In this document: in pieces, positions 43,931 to 55,746 of the stretch
Position numbering within the stretch: the stretch's first letter is position 1
Layout of the letters: every line of letters begins with the position of its first letter
Assembly (NCBI GenBank): GCA_963580455.1
Contig: OY756958.1
Coordinates: 7,204,501 to 7,268,500, forward strand
DNA length: 64,000 nt
DNA from: Euonymus europaeus
Lineage: Eukaryota; Streptophyta; Magnoliopsida; Celastrales; Celastraceae
Direction: 5' to 3'
The notes under the pieces: model-generated
Told to the model about the DNA's origin: nothing
The model's database searches: none
The model's input: the letters and a program-made list of their open reading frames with translations, nothing else
Position numbers and translations under genes: made by a program

Positions 43931-45465
43931 GCTTTCTTTGATTTCTAAGACACCTGATTGACAGTCCGAGCTTAAGCCCTCTTTCCTGATGAACTTTCTC
44001 CTTCCGAGGCTAAACCCCTGACTATCATACCTATGATGCCTGCTATTCCTCGGTTTCTGTGACGAGGAGACTCATCTCGACGTCTCCTCTGTCGTCTATC
44101 ATCCTCTCTCTCATCTCTTATGTTGTCTCTTCTTCAGTCTCTTTCCCGTTTGTCCCCTGCCGAGCTAGTGAAATTTTTGAGGTATCCTCTTTGAATTAGA
44201 TTCTCTATTTCATCCTTCAGATGACGACATTCATCAGTGTCGTGTCTGGGACCCCGGTGGAATTTGCAATGCTTATCACTCTCCTTCCTCCCAGGAGTTG
44301 ACTTCATCTTCGGTGGCCATTTGACGATGTATCGATCATGTATCTCATTCAGCACTCTCTTCAAAGAGGTGTTGAGAGGAGTATAGGAATCGTATCTCAT
44401 CGGCTTCGACCTTTCGTCTTTTCGAGAGGATGACCTTCCACCCTCGGTGGTTTTTCTCTCGTCTGGCCGACCAGAGTCGTTTCTTCTTCTCGGAGGGGAC
44501 CTATTAAGGGATTGTTCGGTCATGTGTGGTTCTGCCATGATTTCATCCGCCGTAATGTACTTTTCAACTCTCGAGAGTAACTTAGGAATGCTCTTCGGAT
44601 GCTTCTTTGACAGGGAGTGTTTTAATGTTGTATGAAGAACTCCGGTCGTGAAGGCTGTGATGGCTATGATCGGTTGGAGGTCTGGGATCTCTAAACAATC
44701 ACTGTTGAATCGGGTCACAAATTCTCCCAAGCTCTCATGAGGCTTTTGTCGAATAATCACCAGTGTCGCGTTAGTCTTTTTGACTGGTCTCAAGCTTGCA
44801 AAATGAGCAACTAACTTGTTCGTGAGGTCATCAAAACTATGAATAGTACCCTGTGGTAGGGCTCTAAACCATCGTCTTGCTACACCGACGAGAGAGACCG
44901 GGAAGATCTTACAGCAAGCCTCCTGAGATGCGCTCTAGAACTCCATCATGGTTTGAAAACCGATGACATGGTCAAGAGGATCTCCCGTACCGTTGTACTT
45001 TTCCACACAGGAGACCTTGAAACTCGTCGGTACCCGAGCACGTTGCACCTCAGCTGTCAATGGAGTTAAGTTCCTGTCCCAGTCCATTGTATCCAAAAAA
45101 GGGCGTCCTTGCAAAGCAACTATTTTTTAATCTACTACCCCTTCGATGAACTTGCTATCACCCTCGTAGGTATGAGTGGGTTGAGTCCACTGAGTAGTGG
45201 TCACTGAGGTTCTTGGAAGGTCGGGATTTCTTGATTCGTCTATATGAGAATGTTCATTCCTCGTCTACTGAGAAATGTTTTCATTTTGGACGGGTTGATG
45301 CCCCTGTGCCTCCTGAACCATGTCCAAAAGGTGTGCGAAGACATTCATCTATTGTAACAACTGGGCTATCTGGTCCTGCACTAGTGGTTGGGGTTGTTGC
45401 TCGGCGTTAACACTAGCAGCTGGGGCCTATTGGCCTTCTCCTCTTAAAGTCTTAGTTCCAACCAT
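43931..45465 (-). pseudogene. Element B gag
   Basis: Start ATG at 45465 (MVGTKTLRGEGQ, then TAG). The capsid part is complete in length: VEKYNGTGDPLDHVIGFQTM, CCKIFPVSLVGVARRWFRAL and LVAHFASLRPVKKTNATLVI. The open frame at 44793-44134 continues through GEFVTRFNSDCLEIPDLQPI to the zinc knuckle CKFHRGPRHDTDECRHLK. Five or more stops lie in the first third. It shows what element A lost between FLVSL and RFNSD. Confidence 0.8.
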
Positions 45466-45492
45466 ATTTTTTTTTATTATGGAAAGATCTTT

Positions 45493-45508
45493 CCCACAGA
45501 CGGCGCCA
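45493..45508 (-). promoter_or_regulatory. Element B primer binding site
   Basis: Minus strand TGGCGCCGTCTGTGGG, three bases from the 5' LTR end, identical to that of A. Confidence 0.85.
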
Positions 45509-45511
45509 ATC

Positions 45512-46047
45512 TGATGACGTCTCAAACCCGTAAGTTATGAAGACATATCAGTTCAGGTCCGAACAAAGGCTTCCTCGATTCGTTGATGTACTTCCTCGGA
45601 TTGACGATCTTCTCGTTTAGGGGGCTGTCCTGTATTAATGAGCAAACGTAAGCTAGAGGCCCGCCAGAGAGTATTCTCTGGCGTTGGCGCTCCGATGCTT
45701 AAGTCAGATGCTAGCACAAAGAAGCACTCCGAAGAACATTGCTTGGTGTTCTTGGAAAAAGAGTAAATAGTATTTTTTGTGAAAGAGTTGTGTCTTTTAC
45801 CTGTGGGGCAACCCCTTTATATAGTGAAGGTGGTTTCCATTAACAGAATTCAAGTGGTGGTGAATAATACCTTGCCAAATGAAGGAGTTACAGTTTTACT
45901 AGGAGTTACTGTTCCGGAAGATGGGCACCGAGAAGAACAACTTCATTTCTCGGTAACGAACAATGGAAAGTAGAGTAGAAGTTTCGATGTCGCTGACAGC
46001 TCTGCCACATGTCTTATTCCTAGTGGAGAGGATAATTATCCTCATCA
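45512..46047 (-). repeat. Element B right (5') LTR
   Basis: 536 bp, TGATGACGTC to CCTCATCA. The TATA box (minus) is at 45816-45825. The R-U5 dyad CCAGAGA/TCTCTGG is intact at 45664-45681. Confidence 0.9.
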
Positions 46048-46052
46048 GGTTC

Positions 46053-47600
46053 CCTACCCGACAAGGTATGAAACTACTTGGGTCTCTAAGTTTAGGTGGA
46101 AGCTTATGTAGCAACACAACACTAACTTCTTCATTCAATGTAAACTTTTCATGGACAACAAATTTCCTCTTATGAGTAGAACATTCTTTAAGAAATTTTG
46201 CATATGAAGAAAAAAATTTTGATAACATCAAGCAATGGAATATTAATCTCAACCTTACGCAAATTTTCAAAAATATCATGAGTTCTAGAATCAGCTTTTT
46301 GTTAAGAAAACCTTTGCATGAAAAGTGGAGGATCTCTTTCCCATTTTTTCGTCTCCACTGCTGCATTTTTGCACCTGTTGTCAGCAAGATTCCGAGCATT
46401 TTCGATTTTTGGTGCACATCTTTATCAATTTATTTCCCACTTTGGAGAGTTGTTATTTCTTGTGAATGCTCCTGCCCAGCTGGGTTATTCATGGGCTATG
46501 ATGATAACTCTCATTTCTTCATCTCACTCATCTCTTTAGCCATTTTCCCAACCTGAGTCTACAATTTTTGAATTGATGGTGTTGTTTGTTGCATGAACTG
46601 CAACATTGTAGTTTCCAAATCATTCTTGTTGGCTGGTTGCTAAACTGGAGCTACTGGGTTCTCCACATTTTGATCACTTCTCCATGAAAAATTTGGATGA
46701 CTATGCCATGGATATGCTTGATTCCTAATGTTAAAATTTCCTTGCCCCATAAAATTAATTTGCTCTTGATCTGTCATGGATGTCAACGGACAAGCCGCAG
46801 TAACATGATCTTGTTGTGAATAAATGACACAAAGAATAGTTAGTTGTGATGGAGTCGAAACCTTGACATTCATCCCCTTCATAGCTTCGATAATTGCATC
46901 CAGTTTCCTATTAAGATTTCCGATCTTAGTTTATTGTCAGCAATAACTTCATACATTCCATGTCTTTTTGTTGCACTCTTTCCTTTTGTGGATAATTGCT
47001 AGGAATCCTCACTCAAATCCTCAAATAACTCCATTGCCTCCTCGCTACTCTTACACATCAAAAATCCATTACATGTCAAGTCTACCTTCATCTGATTAAC
47101 CTCGTTCAACCCCTCATAAAAGTGAAGCACAACATCATCCTTATGAAAATTATGGGTTGGGCATCAAGCTAATCGATTCTTTGAAATCCTTCCAAGCCTC
47201 ATAAAATAAGTCCCCATCTTTATGTTAGAAATTTTCGATGCCATGCACTAGTTGTTTAGTCCGATGAGCTGGAAAAAATTCCCTTAAAAACTCTGTTTTC
47301 ATCTGCTCCCACTTACCAATAGATCCTTCCTTTATAGCATTGTACAACATCTTTGTTCCTCCTCTAAGAGTAAAAGGAAAGAGCATCAATTTAAGATCGT
47401 CAACAATTATCCCTGTCATGTGTTGGGTGTGACACAGATTAGTAAAATCTTTCAAATGTTGATGTGGATCTTTATCAAATCTCCCGCAATAATGTGGCAG
47501 ATAATTGAGCAATTGTGGTGACAAACTGAAATTTGCCCCCTGTTGGTTGATATGTGATGCAATATGGCTGAGCAATATTTTGTGAAATATATCGATTCAT
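46053..47600 (-). pseudogene. Athila gag and start of protease
   Basis: Open frame 47575-47225: FSLSPQLLNYLPHYCGRFDK, DPHQHLKDFTNLCHT, LFPFTLRGGTKMLY and EFFPAHRTKQL, the usual Athila capsid sequence. After many stops comes a nucleocapsid-like stretch at 46882-46640: CVIYSQQDHVTAACP and INFMGQGNFNIRNQAYPWHS with HPNFSW. The protease lead-in is at 46417-46053 (LLHKLPPKLRDPSSFIPCRV), which stops at element B. It is decayed. Confidence 0.75.
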
Positions 47601-48069
47601 CATAGGGACTCAGGCATCAATGTTTTCTACCTCTTCAGCCGCCTAAATATGTCTATTGTTTCCTTCCATATTCCTTTGTCGTAGTCCTCTAACGGTCTTT
47701 TCTATTTTTGGATCAAATTCTTCCAATGGTTTTTGTTGAGAACAAGTTTTGGCCGTGCACCAAAGAAACATAGTTTGGTACCTGCAAAAGAAATTGATTA
47801 ATGTAAGTCGAGATACTAAAACTGCAATACATTAAATTTAACACTATTGTTATAAGAAAACCAATAATAATCCACATGGAAGAGAACAAGAAATACAAGA
47901 ATATGAGAGAAATTAAGAGAGAGAGAGTTGGCAATCTTGCGATACAACTTGCTGATCTTCTTCCTCTTCCTCTTCCTTCCCCACAAATACAAATGCAAAA
48001 TCTACCTCAGAGAAAGAGGGGTTTCAATCTAATTTTTGTTATTTTTAAAGATTTCATTTAATGAGTAAA

Positions 48070-48103
<34 letters not shown>

Positions 48104-48322
48104 TGAAGGGAGTGGGTAGGAATGCAATTGGAGGACATGAGAGTCATTTCACAGCCTGAAAATGCTATTTCTGAAATTATAAAGAAGGAGGGGCTAAATG
48201 TATAATATGAAATTTTAGGAGGAGGGACATGGGAGTTTCATTTTTGTGAGGTGAATTCCTATCGAACATGAATATGAAATTTTTAATTATTTATTCAATT
48301 GGTATACACGTGATTTGCTTGG
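47601..48322. other. Spacer with TA microsatellite
   Basis: No gene. Minus strand TTTGGTGCACGGCC at 47755-47768 could be a ruined Athila primer site (TTGGCGCCGTTGCC), but the sequence to its right does not match the 3' LTR. A TA dinucleotide run of about 30 bp lies at 48072-48101. Confidence 0.4.
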
Positions 48323-48921
48323 TGATATTACAAAAATACCCCAACCAATGGTGCTCCGCTACGTCATATGTGGCCCAAAGACAAGTCAAGCTTACCAGAC
48401 AGTCTCCTCGGTAAGTGTGTCACCTGCTGGACCTACCAAAGTGAAAAGCAGCTGGGTGCGGTCCACGATCATAATTGGAAGACCCACTTCAACAGTGATC
48501 CTTAATCCTATATAAAGCTCAGCAAGTCAGGTATTATCCAACTTAATCACAATTTGAACTTTGGCTAAGAGAGAGCTCTAGTCCAAGGAGCTTGCCTGAT
48601 TGAATACCAACTGACTTGAGCGTTGGAGCGCCAACGCCAGAGGACTACCTCTGGTGCGGCCTCTAGCTCACCTCTGTTCATTGTGCTCAGCTGTAGGGTT
48701 GCCTGGCTGATCAACTCCTTGGAGAGACCTGCCTCCATAGAAGACTGCCTGGTAGGTAAGCTGTCTGGCTGCCTGGACTGACACGTTGCCTGACTGAACA
48801 GCTACTCGACTGCCCCGCCGTTCGGCTTCTGGGAAGGATCTATATCCTTGGTATCTGTGCATGACAGCAGGTCTGACCAACTGATCGTCTTCTCAGTAGT
48901 GACACCTTTTTGACGTCATCA
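48323..48921 (+). repeat. Element C left (5') LTR
   Basis: 599 bp, TGATATTACA to TGACGTCATCA. TATATAAAG lies at 48509-48517. Two adjacent hairpins follow in the R-U5 part: CGTTGG-AGCG-CCAACG at 48621-48636 and arms CCAGAGG/CCTCTGG at 48637-48654. A palindromic TGACGTCA (bZIP-type core) is at 48911-48918. Confidence 0.9.
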
Positions 48922-48924
48922 GTT

Positions 48925-48942
48925 TGGCGCCGTCTGTGGGAA
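48925..48942 (+). promoter_or_regulatory. Element C primer binding site
   Basis: TGGCGCCGTCTGTGGGAA, three bases after the LTR. The first 16 bases are identical to A and B although the LTRs differ. Confidence 0.9.
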
Positions 48943-48965
48943 CGACTAAGTTCCATCTTCTTACA

Positions 48966-50915
48966 ATGGTTAGACCTCGAAGAACCAACGTGAATGATCC
49001 TGAGACATCTCATGCCCATCATCTGGTAGACGATGCCGGCCAGCAACACCAAGATCATGGGAATCCTACAAGGCATGAGGTACCCTTGGATGCACCTCAA
49101 GTCCAAGAAGGAGGAAACGTCCAGGCACCACCACAGGAAGCCGCTAGTCCTTCTATCAGTGCTGCACGGTTTAATCAACTTTGTCAACAAGTGCAGCTCC
49201 TCATTGAAATGATGATGGTTAACCAGCAAGCCCCACCTTGGACTACTGAGGGGAACGAGGATGATGAAAACTCTGGTTCTCTAGATTCCAGGAGCAATAA
49301 GGGGGATGAGAACCGAGAAGGAAACTCCAATACCAATAAGAACACTCATTACTCCCACATCAATGATGATGTCAATAAGCACTTTCAAGAGGTAGACCGC
49401 AAGCTAGCAGCCCTGCAGGGACGCAACATCATTGATGAAATGTGGGACAGTTCCATGACCCCCCTGTCTAGGGATATCCTTGAGACAGACATACCTCGTG
49501 ACTTCAGGCTGCCTAACCTGGAGCAATATGATGGAAAGAAAGATCCTTACGACCATGTCATGGGATACAAGTCCATGATGGAGTGTCGAGGAGCCTCAGA
49601 TGCAGTGTTGTGCAAGGCCTTCCCCTCTACACTTATTGGACCTGCTCGGACTTGGTTCATCAACCTTCCTAAGCACAGCATTTATAGCTTTCAGGACCTA
49701 TCCAGGAAGTTCAGTCTCCGATTTGCAAGTGCTAGGAAGCCCAAAACCACCAACCAAGACTTGATGGTGATTGAACACGAGAAGGGAGAACCATTTCGCG
49801 ACTTTATTGGAAGATTCAACCAGATGTGCCTAGAAATCCCAGATGTACAAATTTCTGTAGCAAATGCTGCTCTGATCAGGACAGTTCGTCATGAGCAGTT
49901 CTGCAATTCCTTGTGCACTGATGCACCCCAGTCTATGGACGAACTCCTTGCAAGGACTGAGAAATATATCAAGGCAACTGATTCACTGAAGTCTTCTCGG
50001 TTTGCAGTACGAACCTTTCCTGATAGGGCGAGAGGCTCTGGTGAGAGGGGCCGCCCAGGAGGGATGGGAGGTAGTCGGCCAGGCAGTGACAAGAGGTCGG
50101 GAAGAGAAGACAACAGGCGAAGAGACCAGTCGTCCAGGAAGTTTCAAACTGGTCCGCCACCTGGTCGTTTTAATAATTACACTCCACTAAATGCTCCCCC
50201 GAGAACAGTGCTGAATGAAATAGTGTCCCAGAACTTGGTCAAATGGCCAAAGGAGATCAGAACCCCTCCAAAGAAGAGGAAGTTTTCAGGCAAGTACTGT
50301 AGGTTCCATAAGGACCATGGTCATGATACTGATGATTGCAGGCAATTGAAAGATGAGATTGAAGAGTTGATAAGAAGAGGACACCTCAAGAAGTACGCTG
50401 CAAATCGAGAAGAAAAGCGAAGGAGAGATAATAAAGAAGATGATGACCATAGAAGGCCACGAAGAATGGAAGACTCTCCTCCACATGAGAGAGGCACGGC
50501 AGGAACAATTGATTTCTATGGTGTCATTATTGGAGGGTTGGCAGCAGGTGGAGAAAGCACATCAGCCGAGAGAGCATATGCTCGCCTTACTGAACAGCCA
50601 ACCAGGGGAAAAAGGGTCAAGAGGGACGAGGAGGTTATCACATTCTCAGAGAAAGATGAGGAAGATGTTCCAGTCCCTCACGATGATGCCTTGGTAGTTG
50701 ATGCAGTGATCGCCAACTTCAACATCTTAAAAATCTTGGTAGATAACGAGAGTGCAGCAGACATCCTGTTCTACCACACCTTCAAGGCTATGAAGCTTTC
50801 GGAGGATAGACTAAAGCCAACCTCAGTACCCTTGTATGGGTTCACAGAAGAGTCAGTCATAACAAAAGGAATGATAACCTTCCAGACACATTGGGAACAC
50901 ATCCTAGGACAGTGA
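48966..50915 (+). pseudogene. Element C Gag joined to start of protease
   Basis: The open frame extends back to the primer site, but the first ATG is at 48966 (MVRPRRTNVNDPETSHAHHL), which aligns with the Gag starts of A and B; 649 codons to the stop. Capsid: LPNLEQYDGKKDPYDHVMGY, KAFPSTLIGPARTWFINLPK, GEPFRDFIGRFNQMCLEIPD. Nucleocapsid: CRFHKDHGHDTDDCRQLK (residues about 450-467), then a charged tail with EEKRRRDNKEDDDHRRPRRM. Protease begins at HDDALVVDAVIANFNILKIL and reads Asp-Asn-Glu at the active-site triplet where A and B have Asp-Asn-Gly (GAG at 50748-50750). The frame ends by a 1-base loss near 50880. Gag itself appears intact. Confidence 0.85.
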
Positions 50916-51964
50916 TGCCCATGGTGGACATGTTGGTAGTTGATGTGAAGGCTTCACACAACGCCATCATGGGAAGACCACTACTTCACAAGGTGAGAGC
51001 TGTTGTCTCAACCTATTGTTTGAAGATGAAATTCCCCACCTCGAAGGGAGTTGGTGAAGTAAAGGGAAATCAGAAGGCTCCCGGAGTACCTACTTCACTG
51101 AACTCAAAGAGAGGAAGAAAGAAAAGGTCTCGGTAGGCAGCCTAGATATGAGGGCAGAAGAGCAGGTGTTCAAACTCACTCCAGTAGAGAAACTCAAGAA
51201 AGTTGAGGTCATGGCTGGCTCAGGAAGAAACTTCCATGTTGGATCTCAACTTGGAGAAAGAATGACCAAGGAGATCACTGAACTACTCTTAGCGAGTGTA
51301 GGTACTTTTGCATGGAGTGCTGATGAGATGCCCGGCATAAGTGCTGAGGTGATAACACATCGACTAAGCATCATACCTGGTGCCAGACTAGTTAAGCAAA
51401 AGAGAAGAAACTTTGCTCCTGATCGCCAAGAAGCGATCAAGGAAGAGGTAAGGAAGCTAATGGATGCCGACTTCATCAGAGAAGTCCAATACCCTGAATG
51501 GCTAGCCAATGTTGTGATGGTGAGGAAAGCCAATGGAAAATGGAGGATGTGTGTTGATTTTACCGACCTGAATAAATCTTGTCCTAAGGATAGCTATCCA
51601 CTACCAAAGATTGATCAGCTGGTAGATGCCACCTCAGGACATCAGCTCCTCAGCTTCTTGGATGCCTATTCAGGGTACCATCGGATAAAAATGCATCCTG
51701 AAGACCAAGAAGGAACCTCATTCATCACCCCTAAGGGGACATATTACTATAAGGTCATGCCATTCGGATTAAAAAATGCAGGAGCCACCTACTAGAGGTT
51801 GGTGAACCATATTTTCAGAGATCAGATAGGAAAGTCCTTGGAGGCTTATGTGGATGATATGGTGGTAAAAAGAAAGAAAGTTGAGGACCACCCTGCTGAC
51901 CTGCGCAAAGTCTTTCATACGCTTGATCAGTTTGGAATGAAGCTTAACCCGGAAAAGTGTGCAT
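50880..51964 (+). pseudogene. Element C protease end and RT, 5' part
   Basis: After the frameshift near 50880: MVDMLVVDVKASHNAIMGRP. A second shift is near 51080. Then an open frame to 51795: VGTFAWSADEMPGISAEVIT, IPGARLVKQKRRNFAPDRQE, WRMCVDFTDLNKSCPKDSYP, SFLDAYSGYHRIKMHPEDQE and MPFGLKNAGATY, where CAG has become TAG (51793-51795). The catalytic box YVDDMVVKRKK is intact near 51850. The text breaks off at NPEKCA, where the solo LTR is inserted. Confidence 0.85.
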
Positions 51965-54337
51965 TGAAATCACTAGGCTAACACAAGAGGGGGGGTGAAT
52001 TGTGTTTTAAAAAATTAAGTATAAACCCCAAGTACAAAACCACAACCTAAAAACTCACAAATGATTAAGGCAATGTCAAGAATGCAAATCGGCGCACTAA
52101 TCGTGTAAATGCAATTTGACCTAGCAATTCAACTCGGAATGTAACAAAATTTGATATGCAATATGAAAACACCTCAATGAACACTATATCAAAAATTCAG
52201 CTCAAAATTCGAAGTCTAGCTATATGAACAATTCACGGACAGATTGGTATTCTAGAAAATTAACAATCAAAAGTATACCTAGAATTCAATAATCACAAGT
52301 TGTTCAACCATAAGCAATATCCCAACAAGCAATGGCAGCAAGCAACACCCTAATATCAACTTCTAAGGCACACAAATCACCAATAGAATGATAATCAAAA
52401 ACAAGTCACTACAAGGCAACAAGTTTAACACACAAACAAGCAAGGTAATCAAAATAGTGTGCACAAGGATATATAGTGGTTCGGTGCTCACACCTACATC
52501 CACTACCTAAGCCCTCAAGCTTAGGATTTCCCAATCCACTAAAGGATATATGTGGTTTTGCAAGTTCACCACAAACTGAGGGTTTCCAAGAACACCCCAA
52601 ACTTGTACACCAACAAGGTTTGAAGCTAACCTTAAACTTTCATACACCTCTCAAAGGTAATGCCCTCAAAAGGGACTTTTACAAGTATTTGGATTTTGGT
52701 TCTCTCAAGATTAGCTCTAGGTTATATATGATTGGAGAACACTCAAATTCACAAGATGTTGCTCAAATGGGTTTGGATTCAAATGTGTAGCAAACACTCT
52801 TGTAATCTCACACAAAGCTCACACTAGATCAAGAATAGGTTTAGGTGAAGCTTTGTTGAAGAACTCTCAAGAACACACCAAGAGTACCCACGGGTAGAAA
52901 GATTTTGGGGTGGTTCAAGGACTTTTTGGATCTCTCTTTCAAATAGGAAGATGATGGCTTGAATGTAATCAAAGTGGTAGCAAGAGATCGCAAGGAAGAA
53001 GCTTGAATCAAGAAGATAAAGTTGAGAGCAAGTAAGCTTGAACCCTTAGTAAAAATTTGCAAAATGCTTCTTGCCCAACCTAGATGTTGCTGCCCCCTAT
53101 TGTTCATTCCAAACAAAACACAAACTTAGCCATTGGATCAACACCTCTTCAAATCTTGGCCTTTCATTTTCTGTAAAATCTGGACCCTTCTTTAATTCAA
53201 CCACTCTAATCCCATCCTTCAAAAATAGTGTCGTTGGCATCATTTTGTCAAGAGTTGTCATTTTGAGTTGCACCTTGTTTGGATCAATCAAATGAGTCTT
53301 CTTCATGAAGCAACTCTCTCTCAAGGAATGCCAAACAAGTCCATCTTAAATTCTGGAAAATATTATAACTTTATGTCATCATGTCTCTCCCTTGTCTCTT
53401 CCTTGTCTCCATAGTGCAAGTGTTAGGCACACTACCAACCAAGTATTTCAAACTTGTATTCTCTCTACTTTGTTGACTCCAAAACAAATAATAAAGCTTC
53501 TAGAAGTTCTTGAGTTAATTCTCCAGAAATAATAACACAAGGCACACGGCTGGAACCATTTCTTGCACACAAAGTGTCAAACTTGAACCAAATAGGGTTG
53601 ACCATGTCCAAACTTGTCTAAATGAGCTTCAAATCATGATGCACAAATTTTATCAATAGAATCAGCTTCATGATACTTCAAATAGGCTCATGATGATCAG
53701 TTGATTAAGCCTACAAAAAGAATAGATGACAAAACATCCCATTTTTGCTTGTAAGCTCAAAGAGCTTCAATGCTAGCACTTAGGTTAATCAACATGTTAT
53801 AAGCTTAATAAAATTCAAGTAAGCACATGATAAATCATTTCATATATAATTGAATGTGCATACAAAATTTCACTTATAACTGAGGTCATTTGGTCATTCA
53901 ATTTGATCATGCAAATCTCAACTAGCCCAGTTTAATGACTGCACAGGTGAATTAATTTCAACAGACAAATTGAACCTGATAAGCTTAAAATTGACCTGAC
54001 ACTATTTGACAATGAACAATTCCAGAGTGTCTTAAATAATTTTCAGAACAAGAATCAAGTCAATCAGAGCTCATATTAATAAGTTATGACTGTTCAACCA
54101 ACGTGTGCGCAGTGTGATGTTGTGACAGATTTTAGCATCGAAAAATAAGTCAGTCCAGATTCATCCAATTTATATAAAACATGATCAAACATGATTCTAA
54201 AGATATATAATGAAGCTTAAATCAGTAGATATAATTCATTTCATGATTTATCCAAATTCATCCAAAGTTAAGCACAATCAAATAGTCCAATATGTATTTT
54301 TGCATCTAAACACAAATGTAGGACCTATGGTCCAACA
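51965..54337 (-). mobile_element. Solo LTR, probably Ty1/copia, inserted in element C
   Basis: 2.37 kb that interrupts RT between KCA and FGVASGKFLDF. Read on the minus strand it runs from TGTTGGACCATAGG to CTAGTGATTTCA, so it has TG...CA ends, and GCAT (or GCATT) flanks it on both sides (51961-51965, 54338-54342). Just before its end is a C-rich ACACAATTCACCCCCCC, a feature I remember from long LTRs of SIRE/Maximus-type copia elements. No coding sequence is present. A non-coding LARD-like element is an alternative. Confidence 0.7.
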
Positions 54338-55746
54338 GCATTTGGAGTGGCATCCGGTAAGTTCCTTGATTTCCTGGTAACCAGCAGGGGTATTGAGATG
54401 AATCCCGAAAAAGTGGAAGCGATCCTGCAGATGGAGCCACCCACAAATGCCAAGGAGGTTCAAAAGCTGACCGGCCGAGCAGCATCACTAGGGAGGTTCC
54501 TTGCTCGGTCCGGAGACAAGTGCAGACCATTTTTCCAGGCGTTAAAAAAGGCCAAGGAATTCGCATGGACACCTGAGTGTCAAATGGCCTTTGAAAATCT
54601 TAAAGATTATTTAGGCCAACCTCCTCTACTGACTTGTCCAAGAGAAGGTGAAGTGTTATACCTCTACCTTGCAGTATCACAACATGCGGTAAGCGCAGTG
54701 CTGGTAAGTGAGGTAGATAAAGTGCAAAGGCCGGTATATTACATAAGCAGGGTGATGGTCAGTGCAGAGACAAGGTACTCCCATGCGGAGAAGCTAGCCC
54801 TGTCATTGATAGTAGCAGCAAGGAAGCTAAGACCTTACTTCCAAGCACACACAATAATTGTCTTGACTGACCAGCCACTAAAACAAGTCCTCCAAAAGCC
54901 AGACACTTCAGGAAGACTAGTGAAGTGGGCTATTGAATTGGGAGAGTTTGACATCCAGTATCAGCCAAGGAAGGCTATTAAGGCACAAGCCTTGGCTGAT
55001 TTTATAATTGAATGCTACAGATTGACCAACCAGGACAATGCCGACATTGCACCTGAACAATGGCAATTGTTTGTGGATGGATCGTCCAACCGGGAAGGCA
55101 ACGGTGCTGGCATTCTCCTGCTCGGCCCCGGGGGCATGACCATAGCACATTCCTTGCGATTCAATTTCAAAGCTTCAAACAATGAGGCAGAATATGAGGC
55201 TGTACTGGCAGGACTACGCCTTGCTGAGCAGCTGGAAGTTAAAAATTTGATCGTTCATAGTGACTCACAGTTGGTCACCGAGCAGATCAAAGGAGAATAT
55301 GAAGCAAAAGGACCAAGTATGGTTAAGTACTTGGCAAAAGTACAGGAACTGATGGAGAGGATACCAAAGGTGGAGGTCAGGCAGATACCTAGAGGTGAAA
55401 ACTCAAGGGCCGACGTGCTAGCACGGTTGGCGTCCGCCTCCTCAGTACAGGTACCCACTTCAGTTCAAGTGGAGATACTCCCACAAAAGAGCATTGAAGT
55501 GCAAACTTTGATTGCGGATATTGATGTTGATCATGAGCCGAGTTGGAAGGATCCAATCAAGAAATACTTGGAGGATGGAAGTTTGCCTGAAGATCGTAAC
55601 CAAGCAAAAAGCCTCCGAAAAAGAGCAGCTCGATATACCCTGATCTAGGGAGAGTTGTATCGAAGATCATTCACTCTGCCATATCTGAAATGTCTTGCAC
55701 CCAGAAATGTAGACTATGCACTCCGAGAAGTGCATGAGGGGACATG
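54338..55746 (+). pseudogene. Element C RT end and RNase H pair
   Basis: Open for 433 codons from 54347. RT end: FLVTSRGIEMNPEKVEAILQ, EVQKLTGRAASLGRFLARSG. Gypsy RNase H: SAVLVSEVDKVQRPVYYISR, SHAEKLALSLIVAARKLRPY. Archaeal-type RNase H: WQLFVDGSSNREGNGAGILL, FKASNNEAEYEAVLAGL, SDSQLVTEQIKGEYEAKG, then PRGENSRADVLARLASAS. The frame stops (CAG to TAG) at 55648, and the text carries on to ALREVHEG at 55738. Here integrase should start, but only the last 15 codons of the polyprotein (MRPWNVDNLRRYYV) follow, so about 1.2-1.4 kb of integrase is deleted. Confidence 0.85.

Larger units (their letters stand above)
36749..46047 (-). mobile_element. Tat-lineage LTR retrotransposon, element B
   Basis: 9,299 bp, minus orientation, exact target duplication GGTTC (36744-36748 and 46048-46052), nested in the Athila protease. 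It is the same family as A, with the same gene order, primer site and antisense gene, but a different subfamily in the LTR (for example CCCGTAAGTTATG against CTCGTTAAGTAC). I count about 33 differences between its LTRs over 535 bp (about 6%), more than in A, so it is probably older. Stops occur in gag, protease, RT and integrase, and RT has lost a catalytic Asp, so it is not autonomous. Confidence 0.9.
30434..47770 (-). mobile_element. Athila-lineage element, split by element B
   Basis: Minus-strand element: gag near 47575-46560, protease split between about 46150 and 36740, RT 36200-34830, integrase about 34110-33571, a long 3' region, polypurine tract and 3' LTR at 30434-31553. Order and motifs (FMDD box in RT, AGTTTGGGGGA polypurine tract) are those of Athila. 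Element B (36749-46047) lies inside its protease, flanked by GGTTC on both sides; removing B rejoins the text SFIPCRVGN with the sequence that follows. Stops are frequent throughout. The 5' LTR could not be recognised, so the right limit is uncertain. Confidence 0.75.

Noticed and set aside
48315..48515. 66-codon frame found again at 59034-59237
   Set aside because: It is LTR sequence of element C in duplicate, lies upstream of the TATA box, and has no homology.
48924..48965. Upstream extension of the element C gag frame to a TTG in the primer site
   Set aside because: It would translate the primer binding site. The ATG at 48966 aligns with the gag starts of A and B.
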